Below are positions 50,605-60,021 of a DNA stretch of 64,000 nt, one piece after another. Made by a program: the position numbers and the translations under genes. The notes below the pieces were generated by a model. That model did no database searches and had not been told where the DNA came from. It worked only from the letters and a program-made list of their open reading frames with translations. Position 1 is the stretch's first letter. Every line of letters begins with the position of its first letter. Source of the stretch: Eubacteriaceae bacterium CHKCI004 (GTDB lineage: Bacteria; Bacillota; Clostridia; Lachnospirales; Lachnospiraceae); assembly GCA_900016875.1 (NCBI GenBank), contig FCNR01000050.1, positions 62,001 to 126,000 on the forward strand. Reading direction: 5' to 3'.

Positions 50605-51156
50605 ATGGAGTTATATCATGGCCGTCCGGAGAATGAGGACGGACGTTTGGAAAAAGAAATCCGGGTGTATGATCTGCTGGATGAGCTGGGCATGGATTAT
50701 TACCGCACAGATCACGAAGCTGCAGATAATATGGAGGCGTGCAATGAGATTGACGCGGTGCTGGGGACGGTAATCTGCAAGAATCTGTTCCTGTGTACAG
50801 CTAATAAGAAGAAGTTTTATCTGCTGATGATGCCGGGGGACAAGCCATTTAAGACGAAGCTTCTGTCAAAACAGATTCCGACGTCGAGGCTTTCTTTTGC
50901 CAGTCCGGAATTTATGAAGGAGTATCTGGATATTGAGCCGGGCTCGGTCAGCATCATGGGGCTGATGAATGATAAGGAGAACCATGTGCAGCTGGTCATC
51001 GACCGGGAAGTGCTGGAGGACGATCATCTGGGCTGCCATCCGTGCATCAATACGTCCAGTCTGAAGCTGAACACCAAAGAGGTGCTTGAAAAGTTTCTGC
51101 CGGCGGTGCACCATGAGGCGCTGCTGGTTGATCTGCCGTGGGTGGTGGATGAATGA
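50605..51156 (+). CDS. proX: Prolyl-tRNA editing protein (ProX/YbaK-like)
   Basis: A free-standing tRNA-editing domain predicted to deacylate Ala-tRNA(Pro). Features: VYDLLDELGMDYYRTDHEAADNMEACNEID (about 22-51), VICKNLFLCTANKKKFYLLMMPGDK (about 58-82, with the KNLFL motif), SFASPEFMKEYL, GSVSIMGLMND (about 115-125) and a closing CHPCINTSSLKLNTKEVLEKFLP, all ProX hallmarks. Start 50605 is set by GGAGG 7 nt upstream; the frame back to 50479 is leader. 183 residues, TGA overlapping the next ATG (ATGA), so coupled to the Nudix gene. Confidence 0.9.
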   Translation: MELYHGRPENEDGRLEKEIRVYDLLDELGMDYYRTDHEAADNMEACNEIDAVLGTVICKNLFLCTANKKKFYLLMMPGDKPFKTKLLSKQIPTSRLSFASPEFMKEYLDIEPGSVSIMGLMNDKENHVQLVIDREVLEDDHLGCHPCINTSSLKLNTKEVLEKFLPAVHHEALLVDLPWVVDE

Positions 51157-51704
51157 TGGAATACTGCATGGAATGCGGCACGAAGCTGAAGGACAGGTTT
51201 CTGAAGAATGAGGGAATGATTCCCTTCTGCGAGAAATGTAACGCCTACCGTTTTCCGGTGTTCTCCGCGGCTGTCAGCATGGAGGTGCTGAATCCGGACA
51301 GGGATAAGGTGCTTCTCATCAAGCAGTACGGCAGGGACCGCTACATCCTTGTGGCGGGTTACATTAACAAAGGAGAGAATGCGGAGCATACGGTGGCGAG
51401 GGAAGTCATGGAGGAGATCGGCCTGCATGTGGATGAGATCCATTTTGAAAAAAGCGAGTATTTTCCGCCAAGCAACACGCTGATGTTGAACTTTTCCTGC
51501 GTGGCGGACTCGGAAGATCTGTCTGGCGTGTCGGAGGAAGAGGTGGACAGCTGCCGCTGGTTTTCTTTTGAGGAGGCAGAGGAGGCCATTGCTCAGGGCA
51601 GCCTGGCGGCCCGTTTCCTGAAAAAATTCCTGGACAAAAGAGAGGAGCCCCGAAGTCGGGATAACGAGTCCCGGCATTGCCCGGCCGGGCAGGAGAGAGA
51701 GTAG
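51153..51704 (+). CDS. Zinc-ribbon Nudix hydrolase (NADH pyrophosphatase NudC-like)
   Basis: Hydrolyses a nucleoside diphosphate linked to another moiety. An N-terminal zinc ribbon (CMECG...CEKCN, residues 5-29) and a perfect Nudix box G69-x5-E75-x7-R83-E84-x2-E87-E88-x-G90. The segment YFPPSNTLMLNF holds the place of the NudC NAD-specificity motif SQPWPFPxSLMxGF but is partly changed, so NAD(H) as substrate is likely, not certain. 183 residues, shorter than E. coli NudC because the N-terminal non-catalytic domain is absent. Translationally coupled to proX. Confidence 0.85.
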   Translation: MMEYCMECGTKLKDRFLKNEGMIPFCEKCNAYRFPVFSAAVSMEVLNPDRDKVLLIKQYGRDRYILVAGYINKGENAEHTVAREVMEEIGLHVDEIHFEKSEYFPPSNTLMLNFSCVADSEDLSGVSEEEVDSCRWFSFEEAEEAIAQGSLAARFLKKFLDKREEPRSRDNESRHCPAGQERE

Positions 51705-51791
51705 AATACATAATCCTGCAGGAGCATTTCCGCAAAGTTCGTCATATACTGTAAAAAAGACATTCGGCTGTGCAGGCTCGGGGGTGTTGTC

Positions 51792-52766
51792 ATGCTCATC
51801 CGCTGGCAAATGTATTGTCAGTGCGCGGGACTGCCTGCCGGCAGGTATATGACGATGAGAGCTGAATGGAACCAATTATTGAATTTGTCACAGATATACA
51901 GCCGCGGCATTACCGGGAAAGGAATTGCCGCGGCTGTTTTAGATACAGGAATTTATCAACATGAAGACTTTATGTTTCCGGCAAACCGAATCTGCTGTTT
52001 CCGGGATTTTGTGAACGGGAGGGAGGTTCCCTACGATGACAACGGCCACGGCACCCATGTGAGCGGAATTATCGCTTCCGGTGGTTTTTTGCCGGAAGGA
52101 AGGAGAATCGGCATCGCGCCGGAGGCGCAGATCGCGGCCCTCAAGGTGCTTGACAGCAAGGGCAGCGGTAAAATAAGCGCTATGCTCCACGCCATTGACT
52201 GGCTGCTCATTAATTATAGAAGATACGGGATTCGGATCGTGAATATTTCAGTGGGAATGCCAGTGAAAAACTGGAGAGATCCCCAGAAAGATGTGTTGGT
52301 GCAGAAAGTGGAAGAGCTGTGGAACGAGGGCCTGGTCGTGGTGGTGGCGGCGGGTAATGAAGGCCCGGGGCAGTATACCATTACAAGTCCCGGCGTCAGC
52401 CGGAAGGTCATTACGGTGGGGGCGATGGAAGAGAGTATGACACAGAGAAGAGGATTTGGAAGGATGGTGCATTACTCAGGCTGCGGCCCGGTCCCGGGTA
52501 CCTGTGTGTGCAAGCCTGATGTAATCGCGCCGGCAGGGGGGATTTTGAGCTGTGACAATCACAGCAGAGCGTACAAGCGGCGTAGCGGTACATCCATGGC
52601 GACGCCTGTGGTCACAGGCGTCATTGCGCTGCTTCTCTCGGCACAGCCCTGGCTCACCAATCTGGATGTAAAGATTCGGCTCATGGAGACAGGCATTGAC
52701 TGTAAAGTTCCGAAGAACCGGCAGGGGTGGGGCGCCATTAATCCGGCAGGATTGCTGGGGATATGA
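51792..52766 (+). CDS. Subtilisin-like serine protease (intracellular type)
   Basis: S8-family protease with the full triad: Asp51 (AVLDTGI), His86 (DDNGHGTHVSG) and Ser268 (RSGTSMATPVV), plus the oxyanion Asn in VVAAGNEGPG. No signal peptide, propeptide or membrane segment is evident, so it probably acts inside the cell like AprX/ISP relatives, or in sporulation. The first 19 residues (MLIRWQMYCQCAGLPAGRY) look unlike the family; ATGs at 51849 and 51855 are plausible real starts. Confidence 0.88.
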   Translation: MLIRWQMYCQCAGLPAGRYMTMRAEWNQLLNLSQIYSRGITGKGIAAAVLDTGIYQHEDFMFPANRICCFRDFVNGREVPYDDNGHGTHVSGIIASGGFLPEGRRIGIAPEAQIAALKVLDSKGSGKISAMLHAIDWLLINYRRYGIRIVNISVGMPVKNWRDPQKDVLVQKVEELWNEGLVVVVAAGNEGPGQYTITSPGVSRKVITVGAMEESMTQRRGFGRMVHYSGCGPVPGTCVCKPDVIAPAGGILSCDNHSRAYKRRSGTSMATPVVTGVIALLLSAQPWLTNLDVKIRLMETGIDCKVPKNRQGWGAINPAGLLGI

Positions 52767-52813
52767 AAGATGGATAAATAATTGACGAACTTTGTGATAT
52801 TTGCCATATATAA

Positions 52814-52842
52814 TTGATAAAATATTAAATATATTATATAAA
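52814..52842 (+). promoter_or_regulatory. Predicted promoter of the iron alcohol dehydrogenase gene
   Basis: TTGATA (52814-52819), 17-bp spacer, TATAAA (52837-52842), within a very AT-rich 160-bp gap; start codon about 85 bp further on. Confidence 0.6.
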
Positions 52843-52927
52843 ATCACAGATATTTCTTCCTTTTTTTAAATTTCTGTGTTACAATTGTTACAACAATATA
52901 ACTAAAAAGGAAAAGGAGATATCGGAG

Positions 52928-54076
52928 ATGGCAAATTGTGTAACACTTAATCAGACATCCTATCATGGAGCAGGAGCGATTCAGAATATTCCGGCGGAGG
53001 TAAAGGCTCACGGATTCCAGAAAGCGTTCGTATGCTCCGGCCCGAACATTTTAAAACACGGCGTTACGGCAAAGGTTACTGACCTGCTGGATGAGGCTGG
53101 CCTGGCCTATGAGATTTTCTCAGACATCAAGGCAAACCCTACCATTGAAAATGTACAGAATGGTGTGGAAGCTTTTAAGGCGTCCGGCGCTGACTATATC
53201 ATCGCTATCGGCGGAGGTTCACCGATGGATACGGCAAAGGCCATCGGTATTATCGTAAATAATCCGGAGTTCGCTGACGTGAGAAGTCTGGAGGGCGTTG
53301 CTCCGACAACCAAACCTTCCGTTCCGATCATCGCAGTGCCTACCACAGCCGGAACAGCAGCCGAGGTTACCATCAACTACGTTATTAAAGACGATGAGAA
53401 ACAGCGTAAGTTTGTCTGCGTGGACACCAAAGATATCCCGATTATCGCCATCGTTGACCCGGATATGATGAGCGGCATGCCTTACGGACTGACTGCAGCC
53501 ACCGGTATGGATGCGCTGACTCACGCCATCGAGGGATATATCACGAAGGCAGCATGGGAGATGACCGATATGTTCCATATCAAAGCCATCGAGATCATCG
53601 CGAGAAGCTTGAGAGCAGCCTGTGAAAATGACCCGAAGGCAAGAGAAGATATGGCTCTCGGACAGTACATTGCCGGACAGGGATTCTCCAACGTAGGTCT
53701 GGGTATCGTACATTCCATGGCGCATGCGCTGGGAGCAGTTTATGATACTCCGCACGGTGTGGCAAATGCGATTCTTCTGCCGACAGTAATGGCATACAAC
53801 GCAGACGCTACAGGAACCAAATATAAAGATATCGCCATCGCCATGGGCGTGGAAGGCGTAGAAAACATGAGTCAGGAAGAATACAGAAAGGCAGCCGTTG
53901 ACGCAGTGGCACAGCTGGCAAGAGACGTTAAGATTCCTGAGAACCTGAAAGAGATCGCCAAAGAAGAAGATCTGGACTTCCTGGTAGATTCCGCATTTAA
54001 CGATGCCTGCGCACCGGGCAATCCGAAGGACGCCAGCAAGGAAGACATCCGTGCGTTATATCTGTCTCTGATGTAA
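52928..54076 (+). CDS. Iron-containing alcohol dehydrogenase
   Basis: Group III NAD(P)-dependent alcohol/aldehyde oxidoreductase, 382 residues, whole length of the family. Cofactor loop AIGGGSPMDTAKAIG (93-107); metal ligands Asp195 and His199 (GMDALTHAIEG), and His residues in HSMAHALGAVYDTPHGVANA (about 261-280). Likely reduces an aldehyde (ethanol, propanediol, butanol or lactaldehyde type) to regenerate NAD+ in fermentation; the exact substrate is not readable. AAAAGGAGAT lies upstream, and it is a single-gene unit with its own promoter and terminator. Codon choice suggests high expression. Confidence 0.92.
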   Translation: MANCVTLNQTSYHGAGAIQNIPAEVKAHGFQKAFVCSGPNILKHGVTAKVTDLLDEAGLAYEIFSDIKANPTIENVQNGVEAFKASGADYIIAIGGGSPMDTAKAIGIIVNNPEFADVRSLEGVAPTTKPSVPIIAVPTTAGTAAEVTINYVIKDDEKQRKFVCVDTKDIPIIAIVDPDMMSGMPYGLTAATGMDALTHAIEGYITKAAWEMTDMFHIKAIEIIARSLRAACENDPKAREDMALGQYIAGQGFSNVGLGIVHSMAHALGAVYDTPHGVANAILLPTVMAYNADATGTKYKDIAIAMGVEGVENMSQEEYRKAAVDAVAQLARDVKIPENLKEIAKEEDLDFLVDSAFNDACAPGNPKDASKEDIRALYLSLM

Positions 54077-54134
54077 CAGACAACATGATACCTTATGCAT
54101 GTATATAAATGAGAAATTCGTTTCTCCATGAACA

Positions 54135-54179
54135 ATCCCTCAAAGCAGGATAAGAATCCGGCTTTGGGGGATGTTTTTT
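54135..54179 (+). terminator. Terminator of the alcohol dehydrogenase gene
   Basis: ATCCCTCAAAGC (54135-54146) pairs with GCTTTGGGGGAT (54161-54172; one G-U), then six T. Confidence 0.88.
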
Positions 54180-54210
54180 GTGTTATGACTTTATGATGGA
54201 AAAATGACAT

Positions 54211-54246
54211 AAAAAAAGCGCCGCAGTGAAAAAATGCTGCGCGCGC
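54211..54246 (-). terminator. Terminator of rnpB
   Basis: On the minus strand GCGC-(G)-CGCAG pairs with CTGCG-GCGC and is followed by seven T. Confidence 0.85.
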
Positions 54247-54263
54247 AATAGTTCAGAGTAAAG

Positions 54264-54620
54264 TTCAGAGCCGGACGATAAGCCGGGTTATGTCGTGAAT
54301 GGTCATCTGTCTGATTCTGCCGTCGCCGGCAGACTTTAGCGACCCACCTGAAAGCAATCCGGGCCGGATTATCGCTTTCGATTCGGTCTTGCTTCGGATG
54401 GGGTTTACATGGCATTCCCTGTTACCAGAGAATCGGTGGGCTCTTACCCCGCCTTTCCACCCTTACCGTCCCGCAGGGAGACGGCGGTATATCTCTGTTG
54501 CACTATCCTTGGAGTCGCCTCCACCGGACGTTATCCGGCATCCTGCCCTGTGAAGCCCGGACTTTCCTCTCCTTAAGCCTTTCGGCGTTAAAAGGAGCGA
54601 CCATTTATCCGACTCTGAAT
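54264..54620 (-). ncRNA. rnpB: RNase P RNA, class A
   Basis: The catalytic RNA that matures tRNA 5' ends. On the minus strand the conserved blocks appear in order: GAGGAAAGTCCGGGCT, CACAGGGCAGGATGCCGG, CAACAGAGATATACCGCC, GACGGTAAGGGTGGAAAGG, GGTAAGAGCCCACCG and a 3' end near ACATAACCCGGCTTAT. P1 closes as CAGAGTCGGA with TCCGGCTCTG (5' end near 54617-54620, 3' end near 54264). A consensus promoter lies just upstream and a terminator downstream. Confidence 0.95.
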
Positions 54621-54627
54621 CTTTCCC

Positions 54628-54656
54628 ATTCTAACAAAGGCGCAGAAAAAAGTCAA
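54628..54656 (-). promoter_or_regulatory. Promoter of rnpB
   Basis: On the minus strand TTGACT (54656-54651), 17-bp spacer, TAGAAT (54633-54628); the start 7 nt on matches the 5' end of the RNA. Confidence 0.85.
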
Positions 54657-54756
54657 GGTAAGAAGTTCTTAAGGACTTTGATGACGAAAATGTGGTAAAC
54701 TATTCAAAAAGCCGACAGGAAAAAGGCTTTAAGAATAAATGTACGGAGGAAATCAC

Positions 54757-55467
54757 ATGGATAAGAATGCAAGTATTTTAGTAGTGGATGATGATAAAGA
54801 AATCGCGGATCTGGTGGAGATTTATCTGGTCAACGACGGATATAAAGTATTGAAGGCTTCGGATGGCGAGCAGTGTCTTTCCATGCTGGCGGAACATCCG
54901 GAGATCCGGATGCTGATCCTTGATATTATGATGCCGGGCATCGACGGACTTGAGGTGTGCCGCACGATTCGCAAGACCAGCAATATTCCGATTCTGATTC
55001 TGTCTGCCAAGGCGGAGGATATGGATAAGATCGTGGGATTCGGAACAGGGGCCGACGATTATCTGACCAAACCTTTCCATCCGCTGGAGCTTCTGGCGCG
55101 GGTGAAGTCCCAGATGAAGCGCTACACATCTATCGAGCCGGAGAAGGAATCGGCAGCGGATAAGAAGGAAGAGATCGAGATTCAGAACCTTACGATCAAT
55201 AAGGCCGCCCATGTGGTAAAGAAGAACGGGGAGGAGATTGCCCTTACGCCTATTGAATTTGATATTCTGTATCTGCTGGCGTCCAACCGGGACCGGGTGT
55301 TCAGCACCGACGAGATATTCGAGCGGGTATGGAATGAAAAGGTCTATGAGGTAAATAATACCGTTATGGTGCATATCCGGCGTCTGCGGGAGAAGATTGA
55401 GGACAACTCCAGAAGCCCGAAGATTCTGAAAACCGTATGGGGGGTCGGCTACAAAATTGAAGGTTAA
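54757..55467 (+). CDS. OmpR/PhoB-family response regulator (VanR-like)
   Basis: DNA-binding response regulator, 236 residues. Receiver domain 1-120 with acidic pocket DDD (11-13), phospho-acceptor Asp56 (LILDIMMPG), Ser/Thr at about 83 (ILSAKAED) and Lys105 (YLTKPF); winged-helix output domain about 140-236 (ALTPIEFDILYLLASNRDRVFSTDEIFERVW, KTVWGVGYKIEG). An in-frame ATG at 54739 lies before GGAGG; the start at 54757 is 7 nt after it. The kinase gene overlaps by 11 bp. The receiver and output domains look most like VanR-type regulators, but no vanHAX genes are near; the adjacent target candidates are the membrane/ABC genes. Confidence 0.9.
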   Translation: MDKNASILVVDDDKEIADLVEIYLVNDGYKVLKASDGEQCLSMLAEHPEIRMLILDIMMPGIDGLEVCRTIRKTSNIPILILSAKAEDMDKIVGFGTGADDYLTKPFHPLELLARVKSQMKRYTSIEPEKESAADKKEEIEIQNLTINKAAHVVKKNGEEIALTPIEFDILYLLASNRDRVFSTDEIFERVWNEKVYEVNNTVMVHIRRLREKIEDNSRSPKILKTVWGVGYKIEG

Positions 55468-56614
55468 AAAGTTTAAAAGCTTCCGGTTTAAGATGGTTCT
55501 TTACATGTTTCTGAGCGTTGTGGCTACTTTTATAACGGAAGGAATCATCTTTGCCGGCATCTATTTTTATGAGACGGAGATTCTGGCTGGAGAATACCGG
55601 AGAGTCTGGGGCTCGTCCGGACAGGGCAAGCTGGCTCTTGGGATGCTCAGCTCATCCGGCTCGGTATCTTTGGATATCCTGGTCATTCTCATTTTTACGA
55701 TTCTTTTGCTGGTCATGTATTTTATACTGATCTCTCACAACTTTGTCACCTATGTCCGAGAGATTATAAATGGCGTGGAAAAGATGAAGTCCGGAGACTT
55801 TCAGGAAGAGATTCCGGTAAAAGGAGAGGATGAGTTTTCGGAGATCGCCTACTCGATCAATGAAATGTGCAGGAACCTGTCTCAGACTCTGGAGGCCCAG
55901 AAGGAGACGGAAAAGACAAAAGATGAACTGATCACCAATGTCGCTCATGATCTGCGCACGCCGCTCACATCGATTCTGGGCTACCTGGATCTTTTATCTC
56001 AGGGAGATTTTCTCACGGAGGATCAGAAGCAGAAATATCTTGGAATTGTTTCCAATAAGGCGAGACAGCTGGAAACGCTGGTAAAGGATTTGTTCGATTA
56101 TACCCGTTATGACCGGGATAAAGTAAAGATAAAGAAAGAGATTCTCGATCTGAATCTGTTTATGCCGCAGATTGTGGACGAGTTTTATCCAAGCCTCATG
56201 GAGAATGGTCTTACATGCCGGACGGAGTTTTACGAGGGCGCTCTCAATATAGAAGCCAACGGGGAACTGCTGGCAAGAGCCATCGGCAACCTGATGTCCA
56301 ACGCCATAAAATATGGCGCCGAGGGCAAGGTGATCGAGGTGAAGACCGGGCGGCTGGAGAATAAGGTCTTTGTGGCAGTCATTAACTATGGCAAGGTGAT
56401 TCCTGCGGAAAAGCTGCATAAGATTTTTGATAAGTTTTACCGGGTGGAATCATCCCGGTCCCTGAAAACCGGAGGAACCGGCCTGGGTCTTGCTATTGCC
56501 AAAAATATTGTAAATCTGCATAACGGAAATATATGGGCGACCAGCGATGAGTATGGAACCAGATTTCAGATTGAACTGCCGGTAGTCGCGCCATATTCCG
56601 GCGGCAGGCAGTAG
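55457..56614 (+). CDS. Sensor histidine kinase (VanS-like)
   Basis: Membrane sensor kinase, 385 residues, with a TTG start at 55457 inside the regulator gene. TM1 about 13-36 and TM2 about 72-94 enclose a short 35-residue outer loop, too small for a folded ligand domain. A HAMP linker (about 95-150), HisKA with His164 (NVAHDLRTPLTSILGYLDLL) and a complete HATPase_c (NLMSNAIKYG, FDKFYRVESSRS, GGTGLGLAIAKNIV) follow. The short loop resembles intramembrane-sensing kinases that work with ABC transporters, which fits the downstream genes. Confidence 0.9.
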   Translation: MKVKKFKSFRFKMVLYMFLSVVATFITEGIIFAGIYFYETEILAGEYRRVWGSSGQGKLALGMLSSSGSVSLDILVILIFTILLLVMYFILISHNFVTYVREIINGVEKMKSGDFQEEIPVKGEDEFSEIAYSINEMCRNLSQTLEAQKETEKTKDELITNVAHDLRTPLTSILGYLDLLSQGDFLTEDQKQKYLGIVSNKARQLETLVKDLFDYTRYDRDKVKIKKEILDLNLFMPQIVDEFYPSLMENGLTCRTEFYEGALNIEANGELLARAIGNLMSNAIKYGAEGKVIEVKTGRLENKVFVAVINYGKVIPAEKLHKIFDKFYRVESSRSLKTGGTGLGLAIAKNIVNLHNGNIWATSDEYGTRFQIELPVVAPYSGGRQ

Positions 56615-56679
56615 AAACGGATGTCTGTTATAACAAAAAGGAGTGTATGATCATATGACAGACGGCATGAGGAAACGAT

Positions 56680-59100
56680 ATGCTCAATGATTTATTTCAC
56701 ACTTACAAAAAAATAATAATTTTGGTCCTGATCGCCCTTTGTGCGATTATTTTCTGGTTTTATGGCTGTCACAGGCAGCAGCAGAGTAATGATACGACGA
56801 AAACCTGGGAAAAAGAAGAGATGACGGAGACCGGAGGGTACCAGTATCATTTTCAGACGGATACTCTGTCCGGAAACGTTGTATTCGGCACGAAGGGGTA
56901 CATTGCCCAGGGCAGGACACTGCCGGTGCGGGTGGATATGACCTGTGAAGGAGAATCTTTTACCGGAACGCTGAAGATTACTCTGCCTGGAGTGGACGGA
57001 GAAGGTGTGTCATATCAGTCCGCAGTAAGCTGCCGGGAGGGAGTTACCAGCAAAGTGGAGATGGAAGTCCCTTCGCTCGGGAATGCTTCCTATTTTTATT
57101 TCGAGATTCTGGATTCTTTTGGAACCGTTCAGTTTTCGCAGCGGGTGCTGACCCGTGACGGGGAGGAAGAGACCGGAGAAAAGAATCTGTATATCGGAGT
57201 TTTGAGCAGCCAGTATTCCTCTCTGGAATATCTGGACGGGATGAATTTTGAGGTGGATAATGAGACGTTCACTTTGCAGCTGGTACATTTTCTGGCAAAT
57301 GACTTTCCGACAGATGTGCAGGAACTGGGGTCCCTTACAGGCGTGCTCATTGATTCTTTTGATACGTCGGCTTTGTCAAAAGCGCAGATCCGTTGCCTGA
57401 CTTCCTGGGTGACTGCGGGCGGCAGTCTCTTCGTGGGGACAGGAACCGGAGCGGAAGTAGTTTTGTCCGGCCTGGATCATCTGCTGAAAGTACAGGCGGG
57501 AGATGTGGAAGAGGTGCAGTATACCTTCAACAGCGAATTATCCCGGGCAGGCAGTGCCAGACTCTATACTTCCGGTCTGACGTTTGCAGAGGAGGACAAA
57601 TGGGAAAGTCTTTCTTTGTCTTCGCCGGCCTGTGTCTATCGTGAGAAGTATGAGAGCGGGGAGATCTCCGTATTTACATTCAGTCTCACCGATGATACTT
57701 TCCGTCAGTGGACGGGAAGAGACGATGTGGTGGGAGAGATCTTTGAGGAAGAGCTGAGAGAAGAAGCCGGCCGTTCCTGGGTGGGAGACACAAGTCTCTG
57801 GTACGTGAAGACGACGCTGTATGCTTTTATGAACGGAAGACATCCCAATACGTTTTATTACGGAATCTTTTTCATAGTGTATCTGGGCGTACTTGGATTT
57901 TTCGCTTATTATGTGCTGCGGAAAATCAAAAGAAGAGAGTATATATGGGGAGTGGTTCCGGTGGTGGCGCTTCTCTTTACAGTCTCTCTGGCTTTCCGGT
58001 CGGAGGGAAGCGGCGGAGAAACCGGAGAAGGATTTTCCGCTATTCGGATCAATGACGCTTCTGTTGGAAAAGATGATTATTATCTTTTGTATCAGAGCAA
58101 CGACGGATCAGAGGACAGTGTGGATCTGGTGTCTTCCATTGAGAGTGTGGAGCCGGTGGACTACAATTACCGCACAGAGAATGTGGATGATTATTCAGTG
58201 CGAAATATTACGGAAAATTATACGATCAATAATACAAAAAATGGTTTTGACATTGCCTTTGGAGAATCCGTGCCGGGAACCTCCTATATTCTGAAATGTA
58301 CCGGAGGCTCCTCCCAGATGGACAATGCCAGTTGTTTCACTACGAATATCACCACGGAAAATTCTTTCTTCGAGGGAACTGTGACGAACATTTCAGAATG
58401 GGAATTTGATAAGGTCGTGGTGATCCGCGGACAGCAGTACACGGTGCTTGACGGCATAAAATCAGGAGAGACCGGGGAGATAAATGAAAAGACGGTAAAG
58501 TTCTGGACAGAGTATGAGGAGGAAGGTCAGACGGACGGGGATGAAGAAGATGCCACGGCTTCAGGTAATCTGGTTGAATACCTGAAACAGCGTTATATGC
58601 TGGGAAATGGAGATCAGAATACCCTGCTGGTTATTGGAATCACGGACGATAATAATTTTCAGCTTCTCACCAACGGCAATTCGTTAGGAAACCGTCTGTC
58701 CGCCTTTGTCAACCGGTTTGCTCTGCAGAATGAAGACGGCAGTGAGTGTATCATCAATATCAACACTTGTCTTGATGAAGAAAGCCAGGGGACGTCCTTA
58801 AGTTATAATATCCTTGAAAAAAATGAGACGCAGGCAGTTTATTCCTTTGACGTTTCAAAGGTTATCTGGGGCTTGTTCCGCAACCGGGACGGCTTTAGCG
58901 GAACCATTTATGCGTATAATTATGATACGGGAGAGCAGGATAAAATCCTGGAAGATGCAGATGATTATATGAATTGCGGAGAGCTGGAACCATATGTCTC
59001 GGATATGAATGAGATGACGCTGACATATGTACTGCCGGCGGACGGCACTTATGGAGAGGCGCCGATACTTTCTCTCCTGACAAAAGATGTGGAACAATAG
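56680..59100 (+). CDS. Large membrane protein with amidotransferase-like outer domain, partner of an ABC-2 exporter
   Basis: An 806-residue protein I cannot assign to a named family. Layout: TM1 (about 11-28), an outer domain with beta-rich start (about 40-160), then a Rossmann-like segment VLIDSFDTSALSKAQIRCLTSWVTAGGSLFVGTG (about 221-255) of the kind found in catalytically inactive class I amidotransferase-like domains of membrane proteins, two TM segments (about 391-412 and 421-440), and a second beta-rich domain (about 450-806) rich in Asn, Asp and Glu. GAGGAA precedes the ATG. It lies 12 bp before the ABC ATPase gene, so it is likely an accessory part of that exporter. Confidence 0.62.
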   Translation: MLNDLFHTYKKIIILVLIALCAIIFWFYGCHRQQQSNDTTKTWEKEEMTETGGYQYHFQTDTLSGNVVFGTKGYIAQGRTLPVRVDMTCEGESFTGTLKITLPGVDGEGVSYQSAVSCREGVTSKVEMEVPSLGNASYFYFEILDSFGTVQFSQRVLTRDGEEETGEKNLYIGVLSSQYSSLEYLDGMNFEVDNETFTLQLVHFLANDFPTDVQELGSLTGVLIDSFDTSALSKAQIRCLTSWVTAGGSLFVGTGTGAEVVLSGLDHLLKVQAGDVEEVQYTFNSELSRAGSARLYTSGLTFAEEDKWESLSLSSPACVYREKYESGEISVFTFSLTDDTFRQWTGRDDVVGEIFEEELREEAGRSWVGDTSLWYVKTTLYAFMNGRHPNTFYYGIFFIVYLGVLGFFAYYVLRKIKRREYIWGVVPVVALLFTVSLAFRSEGSGGETGEGFSAIRINDASVGKDDYYLLYQSNDGSEDSVDLVSSIESVEPVDYNYRTENVDDYSVRNITENYTINNTKNGFDIAFGESVPGTSYILKCTGGSSQMDNASCFTTNITTENSFFEGTVTNISEWEFDKVVVIRGQQYTVLDGIKSGETGEINEKTVKFWTEYEEEGQTDGDEEDATASGNLVEYLKQRYMLGNGDQNTLLVIGITDDNNFQLLTNGNSLGNRLSAFVNRFALQNEDGSECIININTCLDEESQGTSLSYNILEKNETQAVYSFDVSKVIWGLFRNRDGFSGTIYAYNYDTGEQDKILEDADDYMNCGELEPYVSDMNEMTLTYVLPADGTYGEAPILSLLTKDVEQ

Positions 59101-59112
59101 GGGGAAGCAGGT

Positions 59113-60018
59113 ATGCTTGAATTTCAGAACATCTCGATTTACCGGCGTGAAAAAAGAATACTGGATGATTTTAATCTGAAAATACCGGACGGCGCCATTA
59201 TGGGACTGCTGGGTTCGGACAGCAAGGCGAAATCCATGATTCTTGCGGCCGCCAGCGGCAGTCAGGCGCCGGATTACGGACAGATTCTTCTGAACGGAGT
59301 ATCCATCTATCAGGGCAGAAGCCGGTCTTATCAGAATTTTGGATATATGCCCCGGGAGTATGGTTTTTATGATCTGCTCCGGGTGGACGAATATTTTGAG
59401 CTGTTTCTGTCCCTTTATAAAGTAAACGGAAGATACCGTCAGAAACGTATGGAAGAAGTGGCGGAGCTGTTTGGAATCCGCCAGTATATGAGTGCCTTCA
59501 TCATGGAGCTGCCTGCGGAGATGCTGCCGTTTCTCTGTCTGGCCAAAACGGTTCTCCATGATCCGGAGTGGCTTTTGCTGGATGAACCTTTCGCAAATTT
59601 AAACTCTTCCAGCCGTAATTCCATGATAAAGATTCTGCTGATGCTGCAGGAGGAGGGCAAATCCATCGTGGTTAATTCACAGATGTTTCCGGAAACCCGC
59701 GATTTTTTTACGGACGTTGCACTTGTGGAAGATGGCAGGGTGGTCGTGGAAGGGGAGACCGAGGATATTTTTGAGACGGCCCTCAAGAAAAGCCCGGTTC
59801 GGATGCATGTGCTGGCAGGGCTTGATGAAGCACTGGAGGTTCTGAAAATGAATACGCTGGTGGACCGGGTGACCGTCGATGAGAAGGAAGTGATTTTCCG
59901 TTTTAATGGCGGAGAAAGAGAAGAAGCGGAGCTGCTCACCGATCTGGTGGCGTCCGGCGCGTTTATCCAAAAGTTCATGCGGGACCGTGTGAATATTGAA
60001 GAAGTTTTCCGGAGGTAG
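59113..60018 (+). CDS. ABC transporter ATP-binding protein with degenerate motifs
   Basis: By position and overall fold (301 residues, LEFQNISIYRREKRILDDFNLKIPDGAIMGLLG) this is the ATPase of an ABC-2 exporter. Its motifs are eroded: the Walker A is G34-SDSKAK-S41, Ala for the invariant Gly before Lys40; LSGGQ is LPAEM (133-137); the H-loop His is Gln190 (VVNSQMF). Walker B LLLDEP (154-159) is intact. A C-terminal regulatory extension is normal for DrrA-type subunits. It is followed at 4 bp by the permease, whose ribosome site overlaps this stop. Reduced or no ATP hydrolysis is inferred. Confidence 0.78.
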   Translation: MLEFQNISIYRREKRILDDFNLKIPDGAIMGLLGSDSKAKSMILAAASGSQAPDYGQILLNGVSIYQGRSRSYQNFGYMPREYGFYDLLRVDEYFELFLSLYKVNGRYRQKRMEEVAELFGIRQYMSAFIMELPAEMLPFLCLAKTVLHDPEWLLLDEPFANLNSSSRNSMIKILLMLQEEGKSIVVNSQMFPETRDFFTDVALVEDGRVVVEGETEDIFETALKKSPVRMHVLAGLDEALEVLKMNTLVDRVTVDEKEVIFRFNGGEREEAELLTDLVASGAFIQKFMRDRVNIEEVFRR

Positions 60019-60021
60019 AAC

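Noticed and set aside
52860..52905. Possible Rex redox operator before the alcohol dehydrogenase (TTGTTAC...)
   Set aside because: The sequence has no two-fold symmetry matching TTGTTAANNNNTTAACAA.
54757..56614. Vancomycin resistance locus
   Set aside because: Only a VanRS-like regulatory pair is present; no ligase, dehydrogenase or dipeptidase genes of a van cluster are nearby.
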